64,000 bases of DNA from Plantago major (GCA_026545765.1 JAIFAC010000161.1:94596-158595), one strand, 5' to 3'; numbered from the stretch's first letter, positions 11,876 to 22,495 are shown. Numbers and translations are program-made. The notes: generated by a model not told the origin, from the letters alone.

Positions 11876-12205
11876 AAGTAGGAGTAGCATTATTGGTGTG
11901 AGAATTTTACTAATTTGTCTCAAAATACAAATCTATATTGTCAAAAAAATCATCGATGTTATTTATCAAAATACATATATTCTCAACATTGGTGTTTTTT
12001 TCATATTACAACAAAACTTATTTCGTTAACAATATAGACATTTTGATTAATAACATGGATGTATTTTATTAATAACATAGATCGTTTTTAGATAAATTAT
12101 CTACAGACCGTCATACTTTATAATTTGTATTTATTTGAAATTAATGAATTCAAATACACTTGGATTTCGCAACCCATAAATGAAAACACAAATGGAGTGT
12201 TTGGC
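11876..12205. repeat. left copy of a segment duplicated on both sides of the FAR1-bearing element
   Basis: The sequence aagtaggagtagcattattg...ttttactaattt and, further on, aatacac.tggatt...aaatgaaaacacaaa...gtgtttggct recurs in the same order and orientation at 14238-14365. The left copy carries an extra insert of about 200 bp at about 11935-12133. Direct repeats flanking a TIR element are too long for a target duplication and suggest a local tandem duplication or unequal exchange. Confidence 0.75.
11935..12133. mobile_element. small dispersed repeat (MITE-like), copy 1
   Basis: This block is absent from the otherwise similar right-hand copy of the segment near 14290, so it looks like an insertion. 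It shares many phrases in the same order with 15218-15390: ttgtcaa..aaatcat.gacgttatt, cattgtcaac, atttt.gattaataacat, tttagataa.ttatc and an agac-gtc end. It is non-coding. Confidence 0.55.
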
Positions 12206-12862
12206 TATAAATAATGATTTATTTGATGCTAGGGGGTTTCCCACCGGTATACATTTACTAAAATTTTGACAAGTGTCAATTTATTTATTTTTTATATTTA
12301 ATTGAAATCCAATGAAATGTTAACCATGGTTAGTTATAATTAATTAGAAGTAATTAGTTGAAGGGAGCTGAATCGACACAACACAGAAAAAGGGTAAAAG
12401 AAGTAGACTTAAAGTTTACCACTTCCCGCTCAAATATGATTTCGCCTCTTCACACTTCACGGAAGTAGCAATTGACGCCGAACGTCGTCACCGTCACTTC
12501 AATCTACAAAGTTGCAGAGTTAATATTCATAATATAAGGTACTAGTATTCATCTCATATTTTTAATACTTTTTTTTTATGGTGCTCTTCTTCGTATTTAT
12601 GTCTATCAAGATTATAGTACTTGGATTGGGTAAATTGGAGTTTCTAGTAGAAATGTCATTATAAGATGATTGAACAGAATTATTAGATGATGATGGAGAT
12701 CAATGTTACTGATCTAGTAGAGTGAATAATGTTGTGTTGTTGTATGATGTAGAGCATCACTAGTAATGTCCATGTTAAGCATATTCTAGCTCATCCCTAA
12801 TTAATCTTCTTTACATAACTTCACATGAGATTTATTAAACTTATTTTCTTATTGCCAGTATT

Positions 12863-13531
12863 ATGGATGGAATGGAGGGATGTTCAAATAAGTCTCTAGC
12901 CACTGGTCTACATGGGTTACCAGGTGTGAATTTCTCCACTTCTGCATTGTTATTATTTGTATACAAAATAGTGATATAATTCATCATATAGAATTTGTTG
13001 TTGTTCTCAGATTCAAATTGTGAAAATGATCATGGAGAAGAAAATTATTCCGAAGAAGAATTAATTGGGGAGTCATCAATTCCAAATGATGATGAGATAC
13101 ATGCAGCTAACAAGGTAGAAAGTGCTCATTTTACTCTAGAGAAAATGGAGAGTAGATTAGAAGTTGATCAGATTGTTGAAAATGAACATGCAACATATGC
13201 ATTATATTCCAAATATGCTCGTATGAAAGGCTTTGTCGTAAGAAAGGGGAGGGGCCTGAAATTTAAAGATGGAAGTGGTTTGCTTCAAGGTAAATTCTTC
13301 TTTTGCTCGTGTGAAGGTGTAAAGGATGAGAAACGTTCAAAAACTAAGGTTGCGGTATTCCAAAAAACATCGTCTAGGTGTGAATGTTTGGCAAGACTGA
13401 AAATTGCTCGAAGGAAAGGGGGGCCATGGAAAGTTACTATATTCACAAAACAACATAACCATCCATTGTTTGCCCAAGATGAATCTTACCTATTTAAATC
13501 ATCTCAACTCGACCGGAGGAGCAAGAGTTAG
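12863..13531 (+). CDS. FAR1 DNA-binding-domain-only protein (FRF-like / truncated FHY3-FAR1 family)
   Basis: Two exons, 12863-12923 and 13011-13531, with a GT-AG intron of 87 bp, join in frame (...GLP|DSNCENDHG) to give a 193-residue protein. After an acidic N-terminus (EENYSEEELIGESS), residues about 70-180 form a FAR1 domain (WRKY-GCM1 zinc fold): YALYSKYARMKGFVVRKG, then FFFCSCEG, SSRCECLARLKI and WKVTIFTKQHNHPL, which supply the C-C-H-x-H zinc ligands. Full-size FHY3/FAR1 proteins continue into a MULE transposase domain and a SWIM finger. Here translation stops soon after the FAR1 domain, so the product should bind DNA but lack transposase function, like the short FRF proteins of Arabidopsis. 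It lies wholly inside a TIR pair, so it may be a transposon-borne deletion derivative rather than a settled host gene. Confidence 0.82.
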
Positions 13532-14160
13532 TGTTAAAGAATGACGAAGTGTAAAATACCTGTCTCTAGAGTTTTCATCTTCTTCGAGAATGTTGCACAA
13601 GGGAAATAAAATGTTGGGTTCTTGCCAAGAGATGCATACGATTGTCTTTATCGCGCAAAATGGTGAGAACGCTTGACTTGCGGACAACTTCAACAACAAA
13701 CCGTCTAAACATACATCCACTCCATGCCAATTGCTATATCCACGATCGTCAAAGCTAAACTCATATAGTCTTATATACTTGCCTATTCTATGTCATGAAC
13801 AAAATGGAATCCATTTAATTCCAATAAATCAACTATCGGCTACTTAACGTCTACCACATCTCTTCTAATTTGTTAGCTCCATTTTAAAATTGGCACAAGC
13901 ATAATAACAAGTAGGATTCACTAATATAAATACCAGCAAGTGAATCTTCTTCAAATCATCCGAATTGAAACAAATTTGTTATGGTTAAAATTTGATGAAG
14001 CTGGATTAGGTTAAAATTTATTAAATTGTTAAATTCAACAAACTTGATGCAGCAAGTGATTATTAGTTAAAATTTGTCAAAGTCAAAGCTAGACTTTAAC
14101 TATGGTTAAGGTTAAAATGTTAAGATTCTCAAAATATAAGAGAAAGAAAAAGAGAATTAA
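13532..14160. other. right half of the TIR element, no clear gene
   Basis: Non-coding or unrecognised. A 73-codon minus-strand open stretch at 13720-13499 continues open upstream for some distance and may be a captured gene fragment, but I do not recognise it. The 3' part (13970-14160) is very AT-rich with repeated 'ttaaaattt' phrases. Confidence 0.35.
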
Positions 14161-14237
14161 AGAATTGACACTTGTCAAATTTTAGTAAAGGTATACAGGT
14201 GGGGAACCCCCTAGCATCAAATAAATCATAAATAGTC

Positions 14238-14365
14238 GTACCCAAGTAGGAGTAGCATTATTGGTGTTAGAGAATTTTACTAATTTTGTCTTTATCTTAA
14301 AATTAATGAGCTCAAATACACGTGGATTACCCACACCTTAAATGAAAACACAAAAGTGTTTGGCT
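14238..14365. repeat. right copy of the flanking direct repeat
   Basis: Repeats the 11876-12205 segment without its ~200-bp insert: aagtaggagtagcattattg, ttttactaattt, aatacacgtggatt, aaatgaaaacacaaa and gtgtttggct are shared in the same order. Confidence 0.75.
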
Positions 14366-14387
14366 CAATTTTAGTTTGTATTCAAAC

Positions 14388-14745
14388 TCTAATGACCCGA
14401 TCACTAATCGATTGGGCCCCGATTCTTTGGGCCGACACGGTTACTCATGGGCAGCTCTTTGGATGATATGCTGGCCCTACTGTACCAACTAAAGAAGTCC
14501 TTTCCCTCGCACTTTATCTTCACTCGTGTGCGAACCGGTAGACTTCTCAGTTGATCACCCATCGTGCGAATTGGGAGACTTCTTGGTTAGTCACCCATCC
14601 TAGAATTGCTCCAGAGCAAGCAAGCCTAACTCTGAAGTTCTTATGGATGGATTTTCGAAAAAGAAAGGTGCACATTGTTTGTATGAGTAGCGTTCTCGAT
14701 TTCTTTAAACTCTCTGAACTTGACTTGAAACTTTGGAGCGTTACA
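14388..14745 (-). mobile_element. Cassandra-type TRIM LTR with 5S rRNA-like sequence, copy 1
   Basis: Read on the minus strand, the block starts TGTAACGCTCCAAAGTTTC and later contains a 5S rRNA-like stretch: AGAACTTCAGAGTTAGGC, TGCTTG and CTAGGATGGGTGAC, matching the order of the internal promoter and 3' half of plant 5S rRNA (AACTCCGAAGTTAAGC ... GGATGGGTGAC). LTRs that embed 5S rRNA are the hallmark of Cassandra TRIM elements. The LTR is single, with no internal region or partner nearby. CAAAC occurs immediately outside both ends (14383-14387 and 14746-14750), a plausible 5-bp target duplication. The 5S part has diverged at several bases and is not expected to be a normal 5S gene. Confidence 0.8.
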
Positions 14746-14750
14746 CAAAC

Positions 14751-15217
14751 ACTCCACAAGTGTTGTGAAAAAGCACCTATAGTTTTTGAAAATAAACCGG
14801 GTGATGTTTAGGAAAAAAAATATTGTTATTAAGTAAAAATGCCTATATTCTTGATAAAATGCATATTGTATTTATGAAAACATAAACTGAGTGTTTTGCA
14901 ATCGACTCAAAACTCAAGTTGAGTTGAAATTCGGAGTTGATGAATAGTAACTCAGTTGGAATTGATTTTTACGTTTTGTTTTTGGTATTGAATTGTGGTC
15001 GATCTTAATAGGATTTGGTCGCATATTTTTGTTTTGAAGTTTTGAAGTTGAGGATTAGTAAGCACGATTTGTCCTAGTTATTTATATTTACAATTTTTAT
15101 GTACTTGATTAGCATGGTGTAAAGTGGAGAAACAAACACGAAAATGTGGTAAAACTCGAGTCGATAGCCAAACATGCGGAGAGTCCTAGAGACTATCTAA
15201 ATAACTTATATAAACTG
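14751..15217. other. intergenic, no gene seen
   Basis: AT-rich DNA between the Cassandra LTR and a MITE-like repeat. Nothing recognisable. Confidence 0.4.
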
Positions 15218-15390
15218 ATTTATGTTGTCAATAAAATCATTGACGTTATTAATAAAAATGTATACATTGTCAACACTGATTTTTTTTCCATATACAAAAA
15301 ATTTATTTTGTTTATAAAATTGACGTTTTGATTAATAACATCTCGGTACGTCTTTAGATAAGTTATCCTGAGACGGTCTCTCAGGAGACT
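15218..15390. mobile_element. small dispersed repeat (MITE-like), copy 2
   Basis: Related to 11935-12133 along its length (see that entry). This copy ends in the palindromic phrase gagacggtctctc followed by aggagac, common at ends of plant MITEs. Non-coding. Confidence 0.5.
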
Positions 15391-15997
15391 TACTCACTTA
15401 TTCAATTTCTCTCATACTCCTCCCACCTTACATTTTAAAAATTATTATAGTTATTTAAATCTTCTCGTCCCAATCTCAACTTTCTAATTTATTTTTCTTT
15501 TGTTTGTTTATATTTTAACCTTTTACACCTTAAAAGAAAAATCTTTCTCAACTCTATTCACACTCTAGCATAATTTAATTTATTGAATTTTTCATTTTCT
15601 AAATTATGTTATTTATATAATTAACTTAAATTACTAGCATTAACGTAACACATTGCGTGAGTTAAGTATTTTTTATATATAATAAATGAATTTGTAATGG
15701 AATAAAAAGAAATAATTTAAAAAATGATAAATAAAAGGGAAGCCGACGAAATTTGAACCCTACACCTTATATTAAAAAGGGAAGCATATATACAGAATAA
15801 GTGATAGGGAGTAGGGACGGATGAAATGAGATCTAAATTGAATGAAAATTGGATTACGGTTGTCCAAAAAACTGAACCCAGTCCATGTAAGAATCACAGC
15901 CCAAATAACAAAATCTGAGCCCAAACAGAGTTTTGCCTTTAGTTGAAACACAAACAGCGAGCACATTGTTCTGAAATTAATCGGAAAGAAAGAAAGA
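15391..15997. promoter_or_regulatory. upstream region of the small membrane-protein gene
   Basis: AT-rich with CT-rich patches. It lies directly upstream of the ATG at 15998 and should contain that gene's promoter and 5' UTR. No single element can be fixed with confidence. Confidence 0.35.
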
Positions 15998-18231
15998 ATG
16001 GGTTACGTCTTGCGAGTTAGATTCGCGTCGTTCTTCACCGGAGCCGCCGTGGCATCAGCTGCCGGATTTTATTTTCTACACAAGGATTACAGAGTCGCGC
16101 ATCAAGCCATTACTGAGCAGGTAGGTTACTTACTTTCCTAATTTCTCCAAATCATTTTGTACAATACGTGCTGCTTAGGATGTGAATTTGCCTCATACTA
16201 AGAGATTTATATGTTGTATTACTGGTTCATATCAATCTTATTCAGTTTTATTATATGGATTCGTATTATTGCTATTGTGAGTCTGTGACTAGTGAAGAAA
16301 TTGGAGAAATGTTGGGGTCACATAGCTTTAGGTTCAACCTTTGGTTTCATCAGCTGGAAAATAGGACTGGTAGCTTCTGTTACTGGGTTTTTTTTTTTTT
16401 TTTTTTTTTTGAGGATTGGATATGATATGCTTGGTGATGCCAACAAATTGTGGCCCGGCTTTGTTTAGTGTTGCTCTCTGCTACTGCTATACTAGAGCTC
16501 TGCAGTGGTTTAAGATTGCAGCAAATCTAGGTAAATTTCATTGTAAGCTTAGGTCCAATCCTGGTGCTATTAAATGTAGTTAGATATCCATGTCAAGGTC
16601 AATCCTGGTTCTGCTTTTGTCGACATTAGGGTTTTAGTAATGGGAGATCTGGCCACTGTGAGATTCTTGGGTTCGGTGATGTGCTCAATGTCTGCTGTAT
16701 TGCTAAGAAATGCTGCATTGACTCTGTTTCAGAGAAATACTTATATTTGGCTGGTTCAGTTGTTTGGTGACCAATATTTTAGATTTGGTATTTCATCATA
16801 AGAGGCAATGATGGACGATTTCTTGATTGCATAGCGGTTTTGGTGGTCTAGTTGGCTAATAAGCTGAGGACTTGAAAGTCATAACAAAGGATTGCTGACA
16901 CATTGAAAGGTCTATTAGGGAGTGATTGGTATAGAATTAAAACCTTGAGTAATGTAAAAATTTAAGTGTTTTTAACCCGGTTTTCTGAATTAAAGTTCTA
17001 TACCAAACACTTAGTGTACTGAACCTCGAAGTCAGCCATGTTATTATGATGTATATGACGGAAGATGTTAAATTGTAAAGACCTCGTTCTCCAATCTTTG
17101 GATAGGTTAGATTTGATGGGGAGACTATATTCTCGATGGATCGTTCAAGTTCCTCTTTTTGTGGTTTACAAGTTCTGGTGGTTATAGATTATTAGATTTT
17201 GTACTTATTTCTCTTCGAATGGTCCAATATGTGGACCACGATACAGGAGATTAAAGCATTATTTTACTAATTGTCTTGGATTCTGTTTTATTTTCTTGCA
17301 TGACAGCATGATTTTTGCTTTGTTATCTAATTTGTTGGCATGCTATGCTGCTAAAGAGTACAAATTGATTCACCATAATGTGGATTTAATTGTTTTGATT
17401 ATCAAGAGTGAATTGTGTAATACCCTTTAATAATAATTTGTGATCATCAAACTTGAAAGTAGATACGACTTTGTTACTATCATGTACTTTCATCATATAC
17501 ATCTACCAAATATGCACCTTTGAGTTCTTATTATGTATGGGATTACCGATTACTAAGTGCTGGAGAACTATGCACAATGTAGAACCCTTTCCCTGACATG
17601 ATAGTGAATGTAAAATAGTTTCTCTTATCAGAACTATGTAGACATTCACCAACGAGAAAATAACATTTGATGTCGTTGGATACTTCTGCTAACGGTTTTC
17701 ATAACAGGTCGACCATGTCCCTTGCCCCTTGGTGTTCTCATTAGTTCTGTTTACTTCCATTTTCAGAGATTTGTTTCTTCTGCACCTAGTATTTTTTTCT
17801 TTCTTGTTTTACATTACAGGAAAAACTCTGTTACCTGGACTCTGAAGTCACCTTCTTTGCTAGCTAAACTCCTGACTTCAGACTCAAAGAAGCATTTCAA
17901 CAACCAACACTCATTGTTTGTTAATATAACAGATTTTACAGCCCAGTAGGCATCAAAGGAAACCAGCATGTTGCACTAAATTGAAATTGAAAAGTTGCTC
18001 TTCAAGATAATTTTGAGTAATAAAATTAGAGTTTACATGATCCCATTTCTTTCTAGCTGAAATCATGTGAAGAAATTGAAATATCTTTCTAGCTGAAGAA
18101 TTTTGTTCATATCATCTGGATCCCCTTTTATGCAGATGAATGGGATCTACAGATCTCTGGATGGACGTATATCTTCACTGGAGAAGTTAAAAGAAGCCGA
18201 GCCACCAAAGCATGTGGAAGCTGCTGAATAG
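15998..18231 (+). CDS. 72-residue single-helix membrane protein, conserved plant hypothetical
   Basis: Two exons: 15998-16120 (41 codons) and 18136-18231 (31 codons plus stop), both with clean splice sites (GAGCAG|GTAGGT and TGCAG|ATGAAT) and both phase 0, separated by a 2,015-bp intron. Residues 1-25 form a hydrophobic anchor (FASFFTGAAVASAAGFYFL) after a short basic start (MGYVLRVR). The rest is a polar, helix-prone tail (IYRSLDGRISSLEKLKEAE) that could form a short coiled coil. Small proteins of this layout are found in many plants, but I know no function; a mitochondrial or other organelle membrane is possible and not shown. It is too short to appear as one long ORF, which is why it is easily missed. 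The intron contains a long T-run (about 16388-16411) and a MITE. Confidence 0.8.
16915..17013. mobile_element. ~100-bp MITE-like hairpin in the intron
   Basis: Terminal inverted repeats: agtgattggtatagaatt on the left and, at the right, the reverse complement of a closely related phrase (gttctataccaaacact). TTAG flanks both sides, consistent with a short target duplication. Non-coding, within the long intron of the 72-residue protein gene. Confidence 0.6.
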
Positions 18232-19072
18232 GTCTTTCCATTTACCTACCTATGTGAGCAAGAATATACCTCGAGAGTTTTTTCCTCTTCGAACCTCGGA
18301 CATTTTCAGCTTGATGTTGGTCAGACTAGAAAAACTAATTATGTTAATTGTAATATTCCGACCAAATATATGGTGTTTGATAAATGTGGAAGGAATCTTG
18401 TTAATGTGATATGCTTTGCTAAATAAGACATTGGTCCTCCAGTTGTACTTCACTTGGTCTTGATCTTTACCTGTTTCCTTTTTTTTCTGGGTGTATGAGT
18501 TCTGGTCTATGTTTCGTACTTGCAACTTCTTGCATTTGTTGCACCATGTTTCTCTGGGGACATTTTGGATATAGAAATAAGGTAATCTTGGTATCCTGTG
18601 CATGAAGAATCTCTAACCCATCTGTCAAACAGTAAGGACAAGGTTAATGGTTTCTGAACATTGAGGGGTTTAGTACCCATGATACATGGATTTTCAATGA
18701 ATTCCATTTGTAATTTTGCGATGTCCGAAAACATACATTTCCAGTACTTTCATTTTTGGAAACCAGATTTATAGTGGCATGGGTTTGCCTTGCTATTTAG
18801 CACTTACTGTCCCACTCTATCTGTGGTTTTTCTGCCTATCAAATCCATTCATATGAGAGGCTAATAAGCAGTCATGTGGCAGCTGCATAGATGCACATAA
18901 ATGATTATTCTTTTGATTGGAAAGAAACATACAAACACGACCACACGCTCTTTTTTCTTTCTTAGAGATAATTTTTTTTCATTTGCTCATGTAACAATCA
19001 AAATAAGTTTTAACTCAGATACCACCACAAAAACTACAACCTTAAGCAATAAACTCTGTAGTTTCTATACTA
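18232..19072. other. 3' flank and intergenic before the D27-like gene
   Basis: Holds the 3' UTR of the small gene and the promoter of the D27-like gene. Short ORFs on both strands have no domain. Confidence 0.4.
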
Positions 19073-22000
19073 ATGGCGGTTCTAAGCTTCCGAGCAATGA
19101 ACTTCCCATCAGTCAGCCATTCTTTCTACGAACAAAGATACAGGCATCATCAAAGCTGCGGCCATATGAAGAAAATCCGGTGTGGCATTGCAGAGCCATC
19201 AGGACAGCCGGCTCCAATGGGGCAGAAAACCAAGTATAAGGATGGGCTGTTCGAGAAGGCATTCATGACTCTGTTTGCACGGAAGATGGAGAAATTTGCT
19301 CGGGGTGGTGAGAACGAGAAGAAGGGATGGTTCGATTACGACTATGAATCTTTCGTGGATGTGTCGAAGAGAGTGATACAAGGAAGGTCGCGTCTGCAGC
19401 AGCAGGAAGTGGTTAGAGAAGTGCTCCTCTCCATGCTTCCTCCTGGTGCCCCTGCTCAAGTATGATACTACCATCTTATCTTTATCTCTTTTTTATTTTA
19501 GTTTGTTTTATTTCTGTGGGGTTAGGCAATATCTTTTACAATTGAAAAGTTAGAGAACATTGAGGTGCAAAACGCAAAACAAGACAAAATAAGTAAATAA
19601 TTAAATAACATGTATTTGACAGGTTTTTACATTCTAAAAAAAACATATCACAACTTATTCTAGATTTGTAGTAAAGGAACGGAGGCATAATGATAACAGT
19701 GAGAAATTATAAATAAAATATAGTGGTGTAAAAACAACAAAAATATGGTCCTAGTGAGAAATTATGAATGAATATATTTGTGAAATAGAAGATGGCAGCC
19801 ATGTTGTAGCGCCACTTTTAAATATCAACGAACTTCGTAAAATTTAATTCGTGTCGTTGGACATGCCGGGCCCGGGGTTGCATTAGGAATCATATAATTT
19901 GACTTGATTTGTATTTAAATGAGGCTAGGTGCAACTCGGCTTGTGCGGAATTTTTTTTTATTCTATAATCGAACTCGAGTATGAATCGGTAACAAACTTT
20001 TAAAAAATATATGGAAAAGACAAAACTTTATTTAGTAAAACAAAGATATTTGAAATTTGAAAATACAAATCTTATAAATCATCAAATATCCCCAATAATG
20101 CAATAGTATATCATATTACTAAAAAACAAAAACACACAACATAACAAGTCTTAACGAGTGCTCTCGAATGTATCGACCTGAGCCAAACTTAGTCATTAAC
20201 CAAACAAACACAAGTTTTATTTGAAAATTGTATGTATTAACTATTAAGTTCAGTTCAAACTTTAACGAGTCGAGTTGAATACTCAAGGCTCGATTACTCA
20301 ATTTGTATAACACGCCTCACGATAAAACTAGTTTGCCTCCATGTAAAATAATATAGAGGTATAACAAAATAGTGGTGACTCCTTATGGGGAGTCAAATGG
20401 ATCTCATATCTTCTTTGCCTTCTAGCAGTTTCTATTGCATGGCATTTACTTTAATATAGTTTAGTGCAATTTCGATTTCTTATGCGGTTATACCATCTCC
20501 CCTATGAAATCTTAGACCGTTGATTCTATCATCTAGGTACATACTCTTACACTACATTGTAGCGTAATTGTAGCGTATCGGTGGTTGAGACTCAACCAAA
20601 TTGACTATCTCAACCAATAAAACGAGTGGTATATAATCTTAGACCGATGATACATTTGGGTACCTGCTCTTACACTACCTGTAGCGTATATCGGTGGTTG
20701 AGACTCAACCAAATTGCCTATCTCAAAGGCTAGATTAAAATATAAAACTATATATTAGTTCCATAAACCAACATATACTATCGTAGAAGTAAAAGGCTAT
20801 ATTCAGAAATTAAAAAAACCTAAAAAATGCTGGCTATGGGGTTCGAACCCATGCGCACTTATGTGCAGAAGATCTTAAGTCTTCCCCCTTAACCTCTCGG
20901 GCAAACCAGCTTGATATTCAAGGTTTAGCAAATGTAGCATATAACGTAATATACTTCTTTTAGTATTAACTACTCCATACGCCGTGAATTCAACTTTTCA
21001 TTTCTTAAATAGAAAAACTTTTTACACTACTTTATTCATCATCTGTCATACTTTATTTCCTGCTTTATTCACTATTTCTTCTACTTTATTCGCCCATCTC
21101 TTAAAATTTGTATCCGGGGTCTTATACAAGAGAATGGTTTATGTTTATACACATTCACTAGTTTCTTTCTAAGTTATTTGATTTTCTATTTGACTATATA
21201 TTTTAAAACTGCAGTAAGAAAGGAGTTAAATGTAATAACAAGATTAAGTAATATTTTTCTATTAAAATGAAGAACATAAGCTTAAACTTGTGAGATGATA
21301 ATGTTACAGTTCCGGAAATTATTTCCGCCAACAAAATGGGCAGCCGAATTCAATGCGGCATTAACCGTACCTTTCTTCCACTGGTTGGTTGGCCCTTCTG
21401 AGGTAAAAATTACACTCTTAGATTATCTCTTAATTTTACTTTTACTCCCGTCTTCTTATTTTACTGCAATTGAGCTGACATATGTACATTCAGTAGGTCA
21501 TTGAAGTAGAAGTCGATGGAGTAAAGCAAAAAAGTGGAGTTCTTATCAAGAAATGCAGGTATTTTGGCCCATACTTGCTCATCCAAATTAATACGAACTC
21601 AAATTTTCATTCTACACCCTTACATGAGCATGTCATTGTTGTAGTTCGACCTAGGTTTACATGCTTCAATTCCTAATTTAATCGATAATCCTCGTTTGTG
21701 ATAAAATTAAGGTACCTGGAGAACAGTGGATGTGTAGGAATGTGCGTTAACATGTGCAAAATACCTACACAGGATTTTTTCACCAACGAGTTTGGACTTC
21801 CGTTAACAATGACTCCAAGTATATATGTTACCTTACTATATAGACTACCATTGGAAATCGTTATGTGTTGTTATTAGCTAGTTAAATTTTGTCCAATTGT
21901 CCATGTTGTGTTCAGATTTTGAAGATATGAGTTGCGAGATGGTGTATGGACAAGTTCCTCCTCCATTCGAAGAGGATCCAGCTACCAAACAACCTTGCTT

Positions 22001-22136
22001 CGCTAATTTTTGTAAGTCTGTAATTTAATTTTTTCTCCAATTGCCAAACTTCCGACCTTAAGTGATCTAAAGTTTAAACTTTTCAGGCTCCATAGCAAAT
22101 CCGAATTCAGATGTATGTCCCAAACTACAAACATGA
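19073..22136 (+). CDS. DWARF27-like beta-carotene isomerase (DUF4033), plastid
   Basis: Six exons, 19073-19459, 21310-21402, 21497-21558, 21712-21818, 21916-22011 and 22087-22136, all with GT-AG introns, sum to 795 nt and a 264-residue protein in one frame. The N-terminal ~60 residues ([15 protein letters not shown]...) are basic and Ser-rich like a plastid transit peptide. Then come [83 protein letters not shown] and the DUF4033 signature [43 protein letters not shown]27 proteins are iron-containing plastid isomerases that convert all-trans to 9-cis-beta-carotene, the first committed step to strigolactones. The wording of the conserved blocks fits the D27-like paralogue group better than canonical D27, so the role in strigolactone or ABA-related carotenoid isomerisation is inferred. 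Intron 1 (1.85 kb) holds an antisense tRNA gene and duplicated repeats. A 22 kb retroelement begins 360 bp past the stop. Confidence 0.92.
20509..20726. repeat. two direct copies of a ~100-bp unit with a palindromic core
   Basis: 20509-20613 and 20636-20726 share atcttagaccg, ctcttacactac, gtagcgtat, tcggtggttgagactcaacc and tatctcaa in the same order. Each copy contains GGTTGAG-A-CTCAACC, a 7-bp-arm palindrome. Located in intron 1 of the D27-like gene, just beside the tRNA gene. Function unknown. Confidence 0.75.
20828..20910 (-). tRNA. tRNA-Leu, anticodon UAA
   Basis: On the minus strand the 83-nt sequence folds as a class II tRNA. The acceptor pairs GCTGGTT with AGCCAGC, followed by discriminator A. 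D-arm CCC...GGG. Anticodon stem GAAGA/TCTTC encloses the loop CTTAAGA, giving anticodon TAA. A long variable arm (TGCAC ATAA GTGCG) is typical of tRNA-Leu. T-arm ATGGG TTCGAAC CCCAT. A run of six T's follows directly downstream (on the plus strand, the A-run before 20828), a Pol III terminator. No intron. It lies inside intron 1 of the D27-like gene in antisense orientation. All stems pair well, so it is likely functional. Confidence 0.93.
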
Positions 22137-22495
22137 GGTGCCACAAGACACCTTATGGATGGATCGACGAGATTTTGGTTGCTATACAAGTGTACTTTGC
22201 TCGAGTAACTTTTATCATTATAAAGTCCATGATACATGTACACTAGTGCATATAGTATTCATTTAAGAGCTTGTGCTTCTCTACATCTTTTCATTGTATA
22301 GATTTTTACATACTTTGGTATTACCAGTTTGTAGTATATGTTATTAAACGTAAAATAATCTCACTTTTTGACAATTCTTCTTACGACTTTGTATAAATAT
22401 TTGATAGTCGATTCAACCAGTATAACACCCATCACTGTAACTGTTGGATCCCACCATTGACGGGTGTTAAAATCTTCACTCCGATGTAAAGTGAG
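22137..22495. other. 3' flank of the D27-like gene up to the retroelement
   Basis: Should contain the 3' UTR and polyadenylation site. The last five bases, GTGAG (22491-22495), are the left target duplication of the Sirevirus-like element. Confidence 0.6.

Larger units (their letters stand above)
12206..14233. mobile_element. ~2.0 kb TIR element carrying a FAR1-domain gene (MULE-like)
   Basis: Long terminal inverted repeats of about 75 bp bound this block. The left end reads atgatttatttgatgcta followed by gggggtttcccacc, and the right end is its near-perfect reverse complement (...ggtggggaaccccctagcatc, then aaataaatcat). Both arms continue inward through gtatac.tttactaaaat and tttgacaagtgtcaatt. 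Long TIRs together with a FAR1 DNA-binding domain point to a Mutator-like element, because FAR1/FHY3 proteins descend from MULE transposases. No transposase catalytic core is seen, so the element would be non-autonomous. I could not define a clean 9-11 bp target duplication. Confidence 0.7.

Noticed and set aside
13499..13720. Minus-strand 73-codon ORF in the TIR element as a second gene
   Set aside because: Protein-like but unrecognised, overlaps the FAR1 exon end, no start context or partner exon could be fixed.
14530..14660. Possible functional 5S rRNA gene
   Set aside because: Only part of the 5S sequence is present, it is diverged and internally duplicated, and it lies inside a Cassandra-type LTR.
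18250..18734. Minus-strand ORFs of 117 and 75 codons
   Set aside because: No domain, overlapping each other in different frames, in the 3' flank of the small membrane-protein gene.
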